The notes under the pieces: generated by a model | Seen by the model: only the letters and a program-made list of their open reading frames with translations | Database searches by the model: none | What the model was told of the DNA's origin: nothing | In this document: positions 52,349-64,000 of the stretch, piece after piece | How positions within the stretch are numbered: the first letter of the stretch is position 1 | Layout of the letters: each line of letters begins with the position of its first letter | Translations under genes and position numbers: made by a program | Source of the DNA: Morchella semilibera | Lineage: Eukaryota; Ascomycota; Pezizomycetes; Pezizales; Morchellaceae | DNA: 64,000 bases | Direction of reading: 5' to 3' | NCBI GenBank assembly: GCA_009192285.1 | Contig: WBVU01000005.1 | Location: 2,250,731 to 2,314,730 of the forward strand

Positions 52349-54025
52349 CTATTTCAAAGGATTGGCCAGCTCTTCCTTTGGAGTTGAAATAGGTGTGGGT
52401 GGAAGCTCGATGCTATCAAAATTCTCGTCGCTGTCCCTGCCGGCCGCCAGACTCTTCCTCGGGATAACAGGGCCCCCGGTCAGCTCGGCTGCAACACTAC
52501 CCCACATCCTCCTGACGAATCTCTCGCTGTCGTGCTTAATCAACCAATCCTCCCTAGGCATCCGGATGCTCTCGGGGTTTAAATGGACGGTTTTGTAATC
52601 GCACTTGTGCCATTTGTCCCGGAGATCCTCACCAGTCTTTTGTGCAGCTTTGACGCGCTCATACCTGAGTCGCTCATAAGCCCGAAGGGCTCTGGGGATC
52701 TTTTCTGATGGGGGAACAGAAGAGTCCTGATGCGATAGGGAGAGGCATGTAGCGAGCACGGAGCCATCCTCTATTGCTTGAGAACAGCCTTGTACTGAGG
52801 TGGGAAGGAAAGGATGCGCCGCATCCCCGAGGAGGCAGGTATGGCTATTGGGAGAAACCCATGTTGGTAGAGGATCTCTGCATACAAGCTTCCAGTCCAT
52901 ACATGAAGGCGCTTTTGATACCTAAGATTTTATGTTAGAGAAGCCCATTAATTGAAATCTTTGAAATCTAAAAACTCAAAGGGATGGAGTATTTACAATT
53001 GCACGACATTTTGGATCCCAGTCCTTGATGCGGTTTAAAACATCCTCTATTTTTCCTTTGCTCGACCAGGACTCTTCGAGGTTTGAATCATCCTAAAGAT
53101 ATGTTAGTGCTATAACTTTCAATAAAAATTCTTAGAGTACAATACTTACTTTTCTTGTGCAAACCCACGAGACTTCCTTCCCACCTTTGCAGCTTGCCAC
53201 TAACAAATGCATATCATCCCCTAACCATCCAGTATGTGTATCTCCATTCTCTACAAACTCCTTCGTCAAAGGATCTGTTGTGACACCATTCTCCTCTGCG
53301 TTAAACCAGGCTCTCCAGACGGAGTAGCCACTGCTTCTTGGTTTATCTTCATATCCCAGAATCAACTTTCTTGCTCTACTTCGAACACCATCGGCCCCAA
53401 CGACAACATCACCCTTGAAGATCTCGCCAGACTCGGTTTCGACCCAGGCTTTGCCGCTGGCCGCATCTTCTTGGTATCCGGTGACTCTCCGCCCATGTTA
53501 AACTCGACGCCGAGCGATTTGGCATATTCGCAGAAGACCTGTGAATGTCTGCTCTATGGCCATTGTACATTGGCCTCTCACGGTTTGGAGGCATGGCTGG
53601 CTGAAAAAATATTTGCTGACCGTCTTTGTTCTGGATTTTGAAGCCGGAATGGCGCATGCACACGGGGCGAAGCTTCTCTTCTATAAATGCTGGGTCCCAC
53701 CGTGACAGAATTCTTCCTGCATTTGTACCTTTAAGAAGACAAGTATTAGCATATAAAATCATCTTTTTTTTGGCATAGTAAAAAGTTGTTGCAAGGATGG
53801 TGGTTGACAAATAGTAATATATATCAACAACTAATATTAAAACTGATAATACTCACTTATTGAGATAATATCTCCTAGTTGCTCAAACGTAGGGGTCCTC
53901 TCGACTATGATAGCAGTGTGACCTTTCAGTGTGCATTCAATTGCAGCTGTAAGGCCTCCAAAGCCAGCGCCGACGATTACAACCCTAATTCCAGTTTTGG
54001 GGTAATGCGCTATAGGAGATGCCAT
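52349..54025 (-). CDS. FAD-dependent monooxygenase (salicylate hydroxylase-like)
   Basis: Group A flavoprotein hydroxylase using NAD(P)H and O2. Exons 54025-53857, 53728-53150, 53092-52997, 52921-52349; introns 128, 57 and 75 nt. FAD-binding GAGFGGLTAAIECTLKGH with VERTP lies at the N-terminus. Then TNAGRILSRWDPAF and NGHRADIH, the DG motif VVVGADGVRSRARKLILGYED, SSGYSVWRAWF, and the GD motif CLLGDAAHPFLPTSVQGCSQAIEDG. After restoring two missing bases (about 53486 and 53538) the protein is 472 aa, typical of this family, and the coding total is divisible by three. Between the breaks the frame reads VFCEYAKSLGVEFNMGG, also family-like. The substrate cannot be read from sequence; salicylate or another hydroxy-aromatic is a guess. 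It stands alone between long gene deserts with no clustered biosynthetic genes. If the breaks are real it is a pseudogene. Confidence 0.87.
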
Positions 54026-57000
54026 TCTGAGGGTGTTTCTCGAAAGGTATATTGGTAGTGCTGGTTTAAAAAGGTACCGGACCTGTGCTAGTTCTTATAA
54101 AAGATTCTAGTAGTGTGAAAAGTAAGGATGTTGGGTAGTTGCTGTGTTCGAATAAAAAAAACACCGGGGAAGAGATAAATTCTTATATACGCTAGTTGGC
54201 TGTGTCAGTTGAATGGGGGACCTTTGAAACTACTAATTGGTGCTGTAGTAACAGACTATGTGGATCTCTGGCCCGGGGGGGGGGGGGGGAGCATCGAGTT
54301 CCAGTAGTTGCCACGTGAATTTGGGTGGACATGGCCAACCCCACCCCCCCCCCTTCTCTTTCTGATCTTTTACTCCCTGAGTGCGAGTACCTCTAATTCT
54401 ATTGATTGAGTGATGGACTTGTTCGTTTAGGGAAAAGTGGTGTAATGGTCCTTGATTGAGACCCCTCCTCTCAGGTGGAAAACAGATATTGCTGTCAGCC
54501 GGGGGGTGATGGAGGGGGGAGGAGAGGAGATGGGCACATACCTACCCACATGTACCTATAATATCCATGCAGTACTAGCCTAGCTATTAGCTATGGGTAC
54601 GGTATCACGCCTCTGCTAACGGAACGATCCGAATTATATTAGTTGAGCCCCTAGCTACATATACCCCCTACCCTGGTTCCGCCCGTTTACAATTGTTCGC
54701 TGATTCATAATATCAGGGAAGGGGGTGGATTCGGGGAATTCTTTTTTTTTGTGGCAGGAGATATGTCGGTTAGTACATACATCAATTGAGTTATAGCGCC
54801 CCACTGAGGGAAGTGGCATGGTTACAATTCGAATTAATTGCTGTATGTATGTACCGTACCTACATTGCGCAGCGCAAGGCCGAGGTAGCATTCATGTAAC
54901 CTGCCCTCCTGTCTGTATCCAAGCAGAGACAAATTATGTAGAATACCTCTGCGTATTACAATTCCATCGGTGTGATATACACGTAGTAACGTAATGTACT
55001 GTGTGCCTGTGTACAGGATGCAGCAGCGTAGGTACTCCCATATGGGGCGTTTGGTGAGAGGATACAAACCAGGTAAGAAAATAGAAAAGAAAAAAAAAAA
55101 AAAAGGGAGGAGGAAAGAAGGGTCAGGAAGTCCACGCAAATCAAAAAAAGTGTAGTACCACGTTCTTTTGATGGTCATTGGAGAGGCACATGTGCAGGCC
55201 ATGCAGTGCACGTCCACCACACACACTCGCATAGCTAACCCACCATAGCCGTTGGATGGTCTCGGCCTGGGTCCAGGGTCGAAACATCGATAGTACTTCC
55301 GACCTTACGAAAAAGACCCTGATACACTTAGAATAAGTAGACGGACACTCAAAAACCGAAACAACAAGATCAAATTGTCGCGGAATTCCCAATCCACTCT
55401 CCCCGAAGCTGCTCCATATGGCTAGCTAGAGGCTCTATAGTGCAGCTAGGATCCCTGCAATAGCAATTTCTGTAAATAAAAAAAAATTATTTTCCACAGC
55501 TTCATGGCTGGTTCTTTTTATTCCTTCGTTCTTTCTCTCCCTCCCTCCCCGGAGCTCCTTAGTGCAGGTGGAAACCCTGAATGAGGCCAAGTCAAGGGAC
55601 ATAAAACAAAAAAGAAATAGATTGTTTCGATATCTGGCCCGCGTCGAGACGTTGTCGTTGTAAAATTAAGGCGGTGATTAGGCTACTTGCGAAGGATAAC
55701 CATATGATTGCGTGCGACGTTCACCTACTATATCGGAATATGCGTAGTATCTAGGGTATCTACCTACTCCAGATTTTGTACGGTAAATTAACCCCCGGAA
55801 TCGAACTGGATCTTTTCCTTCCTTCTTTCTTTCTTGCACTTTGTGAATTAAGTAACGGGATGTATTCTAAGCAATCAAACCGCAGCGCAAGTCGCTCGCT
55901 AGTTAAGTTACGACATGTCTGGTCCTAAAAAACATTGACACGTCGTGTCGAATCAGTGAATCTACCATTCATGAGCTCGTTACCTGAAATGATTATGGAA
56001 CAGTACCGAATTCAACCGTTACTAGTGTCAGAAGAACTTTTTTTTTCTCGCTATCTACATGTTTCGTCCCGTTGAAGCATTTTAGGACTCGAGAAATCCC
56101 TAGGCCCTACACAGTCGTTCCTACCAATATTCATGTCACGGGTCGACCTTTACCCCCCAACCTTCCCCTTCTCCGCCTCCTGCGCTGTTGCCATACTGGT
56201 TGGTTTGCATCGACTTACGACAGCTCCGCACGGGGAATCACAGAGCTTCACTATATTTAAAGTCGACGTTCAAGCCACACACACACGTGGTCAGGTGTGA
56301 ATTGCTACTCTGTTTATTACGGGATGAATGCTTTTCAAAGAGTGTGACGCCCGAGCTCCTTCCAAGCCTAGGTGCTTGGACTAATATGTTACTTCCTCGT
56401 GAACATGCTCAGATATTCCCGCCGCGATAAAAGGGAAGTTGAATAATACATGTATGTGTTTACTACAGAATGGCATTTAAAAAAAAGTGTGTTTAGGGCT
56501 CCGGAAGAGGCGCAATAAATCAATGCACTGCCTGTGTTACGTAACAAAGAACTGGGAGAAAAAACAATTAAAGTAGACACTGGTTCAACCTCCTTCCATA
56601 CAAGAGCCTTCAAGAAGCCCCGACTCATAATAGAAATGACTGTTTTAAAAAATCCACCAATTACCATTTTTTTATAATGGTGGGAGAGACCTGCGCTACA
56701 GCTTCTTCAATATCGGATGCCTCTCTCATCGAACCATGAACACTCCACTGGTTGATTTGAATAGATACATGTACTTTGTTTAGCGGGCATTGGAATTCAA
56801 GCTGCGTCATAGCTCCGCTCCTAGGTACATGTAGGTACATACAGTACCGGTACTGTACATGTATTTGTATGCAACTAGGTTTATTTTTCTGCTCGCTTTC
56901 TACGCGCAGTCTAGATTGGAATACCCGGAGCTAAAGTTTCTTAGACCGTAGAAATTGCATCTAGCACTCGAGAAAAAAAAAATCACTTTATAGTACATAT

Positions 57001-60000
57001 ACATGTAGTCGTTTATTTATATTAAACTATCCCGATATACTGCGGATAACTTCCAGAATAAGTAAAGAACATGGGGTACGGGGTAGCTGGAGCATTCCCC
57101 GGCGCGGAACCCCCCCCCTCCCCCCCTCTCTCCCCCCACTTCCACCCCACTCTACCACACCACATCAATATTCTGTCCTTCTTTACCCGTTGCCAAGAGG
57201 ATGAGCATCCGGGGTTCATTAACGAGGGATACAGGTGAAACTTGTACCTTGGTCAGAATCTTATAACGACAACAACACTGGCCGAGGGGATTGATATATA
57301 TATGCGGTGTGATTCATGGAATAAAACGTCTCGGTATACCGGCACCTTATGCGTACGCAATTCACCGGGTGAATAGAATTCTGGTTTGGTCTGGTCTGTG
57401 CGCAGCCATAAATCAGATTTTTGAGAGTTTTTTTCTTTTTTTTTTGTAACCGCGGATTGTAAATTGCTAGTACTATATACTCTCCACTCTACCTACACGG
57501 ACAGATGGGTACTTTGCGAGTGTTAGATTATAGATAGCCAGCCCTAGGACCGTTAACTAGCTAGGATCGGCAGCCGTTATGGTCATCTTAAGGCACGTCT
57601 AGGACGGAGGGTCCCGGAAACATCCTCTAATGGGTCGGTATCAGGATTTTTCGTATGTGGCCACACGCAGTTAGTTTGACCACGCCTAATATCCAACAAT
57701 TTAACAGGGATTGATGATTCCAGAGTACTCTCTACTATCCTGCTACGAATTGTTAAGAGTGATATGTGACTGAGCTGGACAGGCTTGTTAGCTTAGACAA
57801 ATTTCAAAATTTTTTAACAATGGACAACAACCCATGCCACAATCTGTAATTAAAAATAGGTAGACACGCAGCGATGCTAACTGAGTTCTAATACGATGAG
57901 ATATGTAGGTTTGCTTTCCGAGAGGAATGCTGCCCAAAGTGTATGTATTACCCATATGTACTCTACGGCAAGTCACTTAGAGCACGGCCCCAACAACAGT
58001 CTCCTTTCGGGTGGGATAAACCCGGATTCGTGATGCATGTGCTGTCTTATCCTTCCTTCTAGATGGCGCCAAGATGAATTTAGCTGCGCGCATTCCATCC
58101 ACGATCATAGGAACTGCCTAGAATATGTAGGACCATATCAGAAACTTCGATAGCCGCTCCGGATGCCCGCCGCCGTCTGAATATTTTATATAATTAAACT
58201 ACCTGTCACATCGTATCGTATACCAGCTTAAATTCCGATTTATTGACGCAGAGTTGCTCGAGTATCTTTTAATTTTCCAGCACCCGGTGAGCATTCCCGA
58301 TATCCCGTACGCAAGCTGTCCAATAACGTAGGTAGATCATTATGACCACTTTTCCGGGTTCGCCCTGAAGAAATAACCGTTACCGGGTTATGCCTGACAG
58401 CGATGTTGTACATACGTGCGCCCCTTGAAACACGTATGTAGAGTGCTATGTAGGTACATTCTACCTCCTACAGGTGACTCCCCGATTAGAAACTTCTTGA
58501 ACATGAGAGTGAAACCTTTCTAGAAGGTTTCAAGAGCGCATAGAACGGCATGTAAAACATATCATTGTAGCCCTGGTCTATGATGTAGTTGATAATATTA
58601 TAGTTGCCGGAAATTATACGATGGATATATCGGCCGTAAGTGCACATCGACGATGCTAAACGATGTGGTTGTATGATCGCTCGCCAACCAGCCCCTTTTG
58701 AGCTGAAGACCCTGGCTTGGCCCGTGCCCTTGCATAGTGTACCAACACTTTTTTGTGAGATGGGTATTGATACCCAGGTTCCTTTTTTTTCCTTCCTTCT
58801 TTTTTCCCGGCCTGCCGAGAAATGGATAGAGGGAGATGGTCTTATCTCAGGAATCGAGTCTAACAACGGTCAAGTAGAGGCCCGGATAGGGTACTCTCCC
58901 GCTGCCCTGCATTACTAGGGGCTACGTTTGACGTAGAGGATAGAGGGGTCGGTTTTGAAGCCAGTTATGTAGTTGGTGCGATTTCAAACGTCAGCCACAG
59001 TGGTACAAGTGAAAGTGAAGGTGTACTGATGGCTAAGCCGCGGCAATAATGGCATACATCGAGTAGCCAGCCAGGTACACACAAGGGGGCCTCCAACGCC
59101 TTGTAGAGACTAGAGAGTTCTAGATCTTATCCGGATCCTCCCGGCTCTCAAACCGGACCGGGCCTTTCGCTCAACGCCTTCGGCGAAGGTTCCTACCGAC
59201 ATAGCAAAAGGGTATACCCCTGTTCCACAATAGCCCTCCCCGAAATCATTCTCAGGAGCCTTCCCCGTACTTCGGCTGAGCCCCAGAGGTAGTTGCGGTG
59301 TTGGGCCCGTATTCCTGCATTGGTGGAGAGTCAGGGAGCCTTCCCCGTACTTCGGCTGAGCCCCGGAGGTAGTTGCGGTGTTGGGCCCGTATTCCTGCAT
59401 TGGAGGGTCAGGGAGCCAAACAGCCGGTGGACACGACAATAGTCAACAATAGTTACATAGCGGTGTTGTTGGCGGAGAGCCCTGAATTATTTCCCTTTAT
59501 GCAAGGGCTAGCTAATCGGTACGGCTGTTGACCTTACCGGTCCTTATGTTTGGGATCACGCTTGATCACTCGTGCAGAGGACATCTCCGCGCATCGCAGT
59601 TGCGATATTTGTTGCAATTGAGAAACATGGGATGTGTCTAAATCCGACCATGGTAGCCTGGGACATTGGTTTCTGCTGACATGTACTGTTTCGGAAAGTG
59701 GAAGTACCTGTTTGTAAAGTGTATACGGTCCCAGTAGAGTTGTACCTGCCCGTACGTAAAGTAAGTACCCCCGAGCCCCACGATACTCATGCAAACTTAC
59801 GAGAAAGCCTTTGTGTGCGGAATAACATATTCATGACCACGACGTATTTTCTTTTCCCCATACCTGAAAAGAAAAGAGGGGGGAGGGGGGCGTGACGTTA
59901 TTTGATAGTATTTCTTTTTTTTGTTTACTTTTTTCCCTTTTCCCGGGCAAAGAGATCTGGTGTGGCGTAACCTAGCAGGAGTAAGGTGTTGAAGGTGCTT

Positions 60001-63000
60001 TTTTCTTTTCTGCCCTTTTAAATTTTTTATGGTACCACAAGACCCATCTAGAAAGCGAAAGGGAGCTTCTTTACGCAACCTTACTGATGATAATGACGAT
60101 GACGATGATGGTGATGATGTCCCTGTTTCAATGCCTGTATGTACAAGGTCATCTGTGGCTTTCACAAATTTCTTTTTCACTGAGGTTGCTTAGCAAGGAG
60201 ATTGGTTACGTAATCAATCATGTCACCGTATGTATACGTACTGCCCTCGTGAGGCCTAAGTACAACACAATTATGGATACTTTTTACTTACCTTTTGCTG
60301 GTCATTATTGATCATTGCACGTAGTACAGGGAGAGTAGGAGGTGAAAAAAAAAAAAAAAATCAATTCTCCTCCCAGCTGCTACATGCCTCATTTCACAAA
60401 ATGTGCGTGTATGTGTCGACTTGATAGCATACTCCTTAAGCTAAGCTACGTGGAACCCCAGATTTGGGATAATCTATTCCTGCATTTTCTTTTTTCAGGA
60501 ATCTCTAATGACTTTATTTCTGGAGTAACAGAAGTGTAGCTCCTACCCTTCCCCACCAGCGATTTATGTTCCCTGCATATCGCATGCTAAGCTGAATGGA
60601 AAGATGGAAAAATACATAGTACAACTGAAACAGGAATGTATCCAAATGCGGGCATGAATGGGCAAAAGAAAGAAAGGCTAGAGCGCAGGATATCTGATAG
60701 ATCTACATGGCGGCAATCTGGCAGCGTGGGAGGACCAATAAATCGTGCAGGTTTGGATTCGGGCTGATGTGGTTGCGTTGTAAATTTACGAGGGGGAAAA
60801 GTTATATGGAGGAGGGGGGTCAGGGCGGGAGGAGGAGGGGAAGGCTACATGTACGTACAGCGAGTGATGAGGCGTGATCTGGGGGGGTAGTGATTGGAGG
60901 TGCACAGGATGGAGATGGCTGGGATGGGGTCGATGCGATATATATATATAAATACAAATACATACAATTAATTAAATGGGCTAGAGATTCCTATTTAGAG
61001 TGGGACGTGCACGTCTAGTTCAAATGGAGGCTGTTGCTTGATAGCCGGTGATCGATCATGATCTGGTGAGTCGATTCGTTGCTCTTCTATACTGAAGTTA
61101 GACCATATGGTTGTGGTTAACCAGATATATGTCAATGCTACTAATATATCTCAAGCTAAAAAATTTCTCACAGGCTAGCTACCCACTCAATTGATCAAGG
61201 TTACGTGTGTACTTTGAATACAAGGGTCTATTTTGTTTACTCAGCGGCGGAAACGATCATGTGTTTCGTCCTGTCGAATACAACGCAGCCAACGTATCAA
61301 TGTGCAAGGACCGTCAATCGTTTAAGGAATGTTTAAGAATCCCGTCAATTCCGTGCACGGCACAGGGGTATAGAACAACAACGATCTTCAAAAAACAAGG
61401 AGTGCCTATACAAAGATAAAGTGAATGTAATGTGTACCTACAAGCATTAGCTACTTCATGTATCTACCAGCATATTATAAGTCAATGCCTTCTTGTTCAC
61501 ATAAGCGCATATTCTGCAAGGTCCCCTTGACTCTCCCAACCCATGAACGATGAAGGGGCAGGACCGAGTGATCGTCAATGATCGTCTTGCCCCGCGCGCT
61601 GATCCTGCCAGCGGTAAATTTGCAAACAATCAAGTAAATTAGCGACGACGTTTACATGAAACGATCGAATCAACACTCTCGGATTATTACCCTTAATCTG
61701 AGTGGCAAGCGCCACTAGGGGAAATATATAGATACCCTATAAGTGGTTACATGTAGATATACTACATGTATCCTTATCAGTGGGTTATATAGAAACATGT
61801 AGGCACATGTTATCACTAATAATTGTACATACATGTACCTACAGGATCTTGGCACGGGAATAATAGTGGTTCGAGCTACCGGGATATATAGAGTACTATA
61901 GCTAGCGTACTAGCCTGTAATTGTAATTGGTAGCCTTATATACAATTTTCTTTCTTTTTTTTTTAAAAAAAAAACAAGCTCTACAATGTTCAAATATGAT
62001 TGCAGATATTCAACAATGTGCATCTCATGACCAGGGAGTTTATGGATATATGGAGGCTAGCTCCATGTACTTTATGCCAGTGTTCAAGAATATCCCAAGT
62101 ACGTCATTCAATATATACATGTATGATACCCTAATGGAAATAATATACTACATGTATATTCATGAGTACATTTAGTATAGGTTAACACGATCACAGATCG
62201 AATTACGTCGCCATCGAACAGTACTTACATGTATCTTGATATTATAATACATGTATATATAAATGGAGCTTTAATTATACATGTATACACCCAAATACGT
62301 GTAGATCTATACAGATTTACATATATGCACTTTGGGTTTACGGGCCGCACAGTCGTGATCTGCTACATTTAGTCTACATGAATTCAATCAATAAGCGTCC
62401 CTCTTCTCGAGAACCTCATCTCAACCCCTACCGAATGAAGCCCTTCCTAAAATTAGAGCGAGATATACCGTCTGGGACGGGTTTGAATATTTTTAAATCA
62501 AATTTACATCATGCGATCATTGTTCATATATCTATTAATATGAGGGTGCATTTAGTTGCTAGAATAGTTTTTCCTCAAACTAGTGTCTACATGTAATTAA
62601 CCATTCGTAAGTTTGACGAAACGTACGAGTACCTTATAATAACCACCAGTACTAATCAGACATATAAATGCTAGACTAGAGTTAACTGTTTCACCCCCTT
62701 GACCACTATTTCAGGAGAGGGCTGCTACTCTTTATATGATCTTCGGGTCTTAGCTTTCCAAAACCGCGAATGTATCGAATGAATTAATTAATCAATCAAT
62801 CAAATAAACTAGAACCGCCGAGACCGACGAGATATACCGAGGGTTAGGGTTATCGCTCACCTTCCCTTGTTACCCATGACCTCACGATCGAGAACTCAGG
62901 GACCAAAAGGCTTACTTTGGGGTGCCGAGACCCGCTGATATAAATGGCGCAAGTGTTGTGTCTTTGATTCGGGACAATTATTCCGAATTTTCCGAAGCTC

Positions 63001-63412
63001 AGGGGGGCTAGATGAGTCTGATGGTACATAGATGCTTCATGCTCACCGATGAGAGGTAGGCTGCCTTTTTTTTTATCATCTCCTCATCTCATTCAAGCAT
63101 CGTAGCTACCCGTTGTCTAACAAACCTCTATGTAGACACAGTGTGGAGATTGTCTGCGAGTAACCGAATACTTAGGCTAAAGTATAGGGCGGTTTGCTTG
63201 TGTGCTTACCATGGTTGTACCTGAATGCTCATTCCTCCGAAGCTCTACCGACCCGCGGGGGTTATGCGATGACCCCGCATTAGGTACTGAAGATATAAAA
63301 CTACAACCCATTTACTCCGAGTTGTCGTAATATTCGTCAATAGCTCTTCTTGCAATTGAAGGTCAACACTTTATACAACAGACATTATAGACTCGAACAT
63401 AAGACAGACAGG
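54026..63412. other. Gene desert with repeats (9.4 kb)
   Basis: No gene is supported across 9.4 kb. Contains homopolymer runs (G16 near 54278, A15 near 60345), the 80-bp tandem duplication at 59252-59412 and dense TACATGTA palindromes, especially 61745-62285. The stretch 59560-60310 has CT-rich and GATGAT tracts that might be promoter-like. Numerous small ORFs lack recognisable domains. Confidence 0.45.
59252..59412. repeat. Tandem duplication, 80-bp unit, two copies
   Basis: TTCCCCGTACTTCGGCTGAG occurs at 59261 and again at 59341; the two units differ at only a few positions (CCCCAGAGG versus CCCCGGAGG and a small length change near the junction). It lies in a GC-richer island (about 59100-59440) inside AT-rich DNA, with an antisense open frame of 109 codons of unknown nature. 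Confidence 0.85.
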
Positions 63413-64000
63413 ATGGTTAAAATTGTAGCTTTCGAATCACGGGATGTTCGGTTCCCAGTAAGTTTTAACTTCGATCCCAGCTATGAGATGAGTCAAGACA
63501 CTAATCGTGGGGATGGAAATAGACATCACTCGACAAAACCGGATCTGATGCCATGAATGATGCTGGTGATTACTCGGCCGCATACTGTATCCTCAAAACC
63601 GATGGCCCTTTCGAAGGACATGGAATGGTGCGTTATCTGTCCCACAAAAGCCAAGTGATAGTCTAGCTGACATTTAATTTGCAAAAGACTTTCACAATCG
63701 GTCGCGGGAACGACGTAGTTTGCTCCGCGATTCACCATGTCGCCCAGCGCCTTGTCGGACACGACCTGTCGGAGCTCACTGCCAACATGGGCCGCACGTG
63801 GCGTCATCTGGTTGCAGACTCGCAACTACGATGGATCGGCCCTGAGAAGGGAGTTATTCACTTGGCACTAGGAGCTGTGGTGAACGCATTGTGGGATCTA
63901 TGGGCTAAGACGGAGGATAAGCCGTTGTGGAAGCTAGTGGCCGACTTCACACCAGAAGAGTTTGTGAGGTGTATCGATTTCAGATATATCACTGATGCGA
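63413..64000 (+). CDS. LGD1: L-galactonate dehydratase, N-terminal part, cut by window edge
   Basis: Enolase/mandelate-racemase superfamily. In the fungal D-galacturonate (pectin) pathway it removes water from L-galactonate to give 2-keto-3-deoxy-L-galactonate. Exon 1 63413-63457 (MVKIVAFESRDVRFP), intron 63458-63522 (GTAAGT...AATAG, 65 nt), exon 2 63523-63627 (TSLDKTGSDAMNDAGDYSAA...EGHGM), intron 63628-63687 (GTGCGT...AAAAG, 60 nt), exon 3 63688 to the edge (TFTIGRGNDVVCSAIHHVAQ..., DSQLRWIGPEKGVIHLALGA, VRCIDFRYITDA). Every splice is phase 0 and rebuilds the family sequence without any frame problem. The catalytic Lys and metal ligands lie beyond the window. The related L-fuconate dehydratase is the main alternative, but RFPTSLDKTGSDAMN favours the fungal LGD type. 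Expect galacturonate-inducible expression, by family knowledge. Confidence 0.9.

Noticed and set aside
52349-54025. Secondary-metabolite cluster around the FAD monooxygenase
   Set aside because: No polyketide synthase, peptide synthetase, P450 or transporter is visible within the window on either side.
59110-59439. 109-codon minus ORF over the tandem duplication
   Set aside because: Made of the duplicated unit in two frames; no family resemblance that I can defend.

Overview
The window is nuclear DNA of a filamentous ascomycete (Pezizomycotina). The supported genes carry short GT-AG introns (about 47-75 nt, one of 128 nt), several with a CTAAC/CTAAT-like branch sequence. The protein set is fungal: a Bni1/SepA formin, Gyp7, Mso1, mitochondrial leucyl-tRNA synthetase, L-galactonate dehydratase and a GPI-type small secreted protein. 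I cannot name the species. A kinase-ankyrin gene and large relic-rich intergenic blocks would suit Pezizomycetes, but that is a guess.

Layout: 1-618 (-) N-terminus of the mitochondrial tRNA-modification GTPase MSS1, running off the left edge. 875-6048 gene-poor with two MITE-like hairpins. 6049-8023 (+) 7TM protein with a long Ser/Pro tail. 9346-11567 (-) protein kinase fused to ankyrin repeats, flanked by related MITE copies. 13424-16328 (-) mitochondrial LeuRS, divergent from 17227-18206 (+) MTQ1 release-factor methyltransferase. 18621-18925 (-) small spliced membrane protein. 20438-26396 (+) formin. 30604-32006 (+) NAD-formate dehydrogenase. 33379-35848 (-) GYP7. 36723-37502 (-) MSO1-like. 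39726-40682 (+) orphan with an ADP-ribosyltransferase-like signature. 45315-45671 (-) small GPI-type secreted protein. 52349-54025 (-) FAD monooxygenase. 63413-64000 (+) L-galactonate dehydratase, running off the right edge. Between about 41 and 63 kb only two genes are visible, in AT-rich DNA with inverted repeats.

Functional themes: three genes serve mitochondrial translation (MSS1, LeuRS, MTQ1). Three serve polarised growth and vesicle traffic (formin, GYP7, MSO1). Three are metabolic (formate dehydrogenase, FAD monooxygenase, galacturonate-pathway dehydratase). I see no biosynthetic cluster.

The most striking observation is technical or evolutionary. Five otherwise well-conserved genes contain nine apparent single-base deletions in exons (MSS1 1, LeuRS 1, MTQ1 1, formin 4, FAD monooxygenase 2). 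Adding one base per break restores family-consistent reading frames, and in the four complete genes the total coding length then becomes an exact multiple of three. FDH, GYP7, the kinase and the 7TM gene have none. Consensus error is the simplest reading. Beyond that, the best candidates for new biology are the ART-like orphan at 39726, the kinase-ankyrin gene, several small MITE families, and two over-represented intergenic words (TACATGTA and CGAGTGAT).
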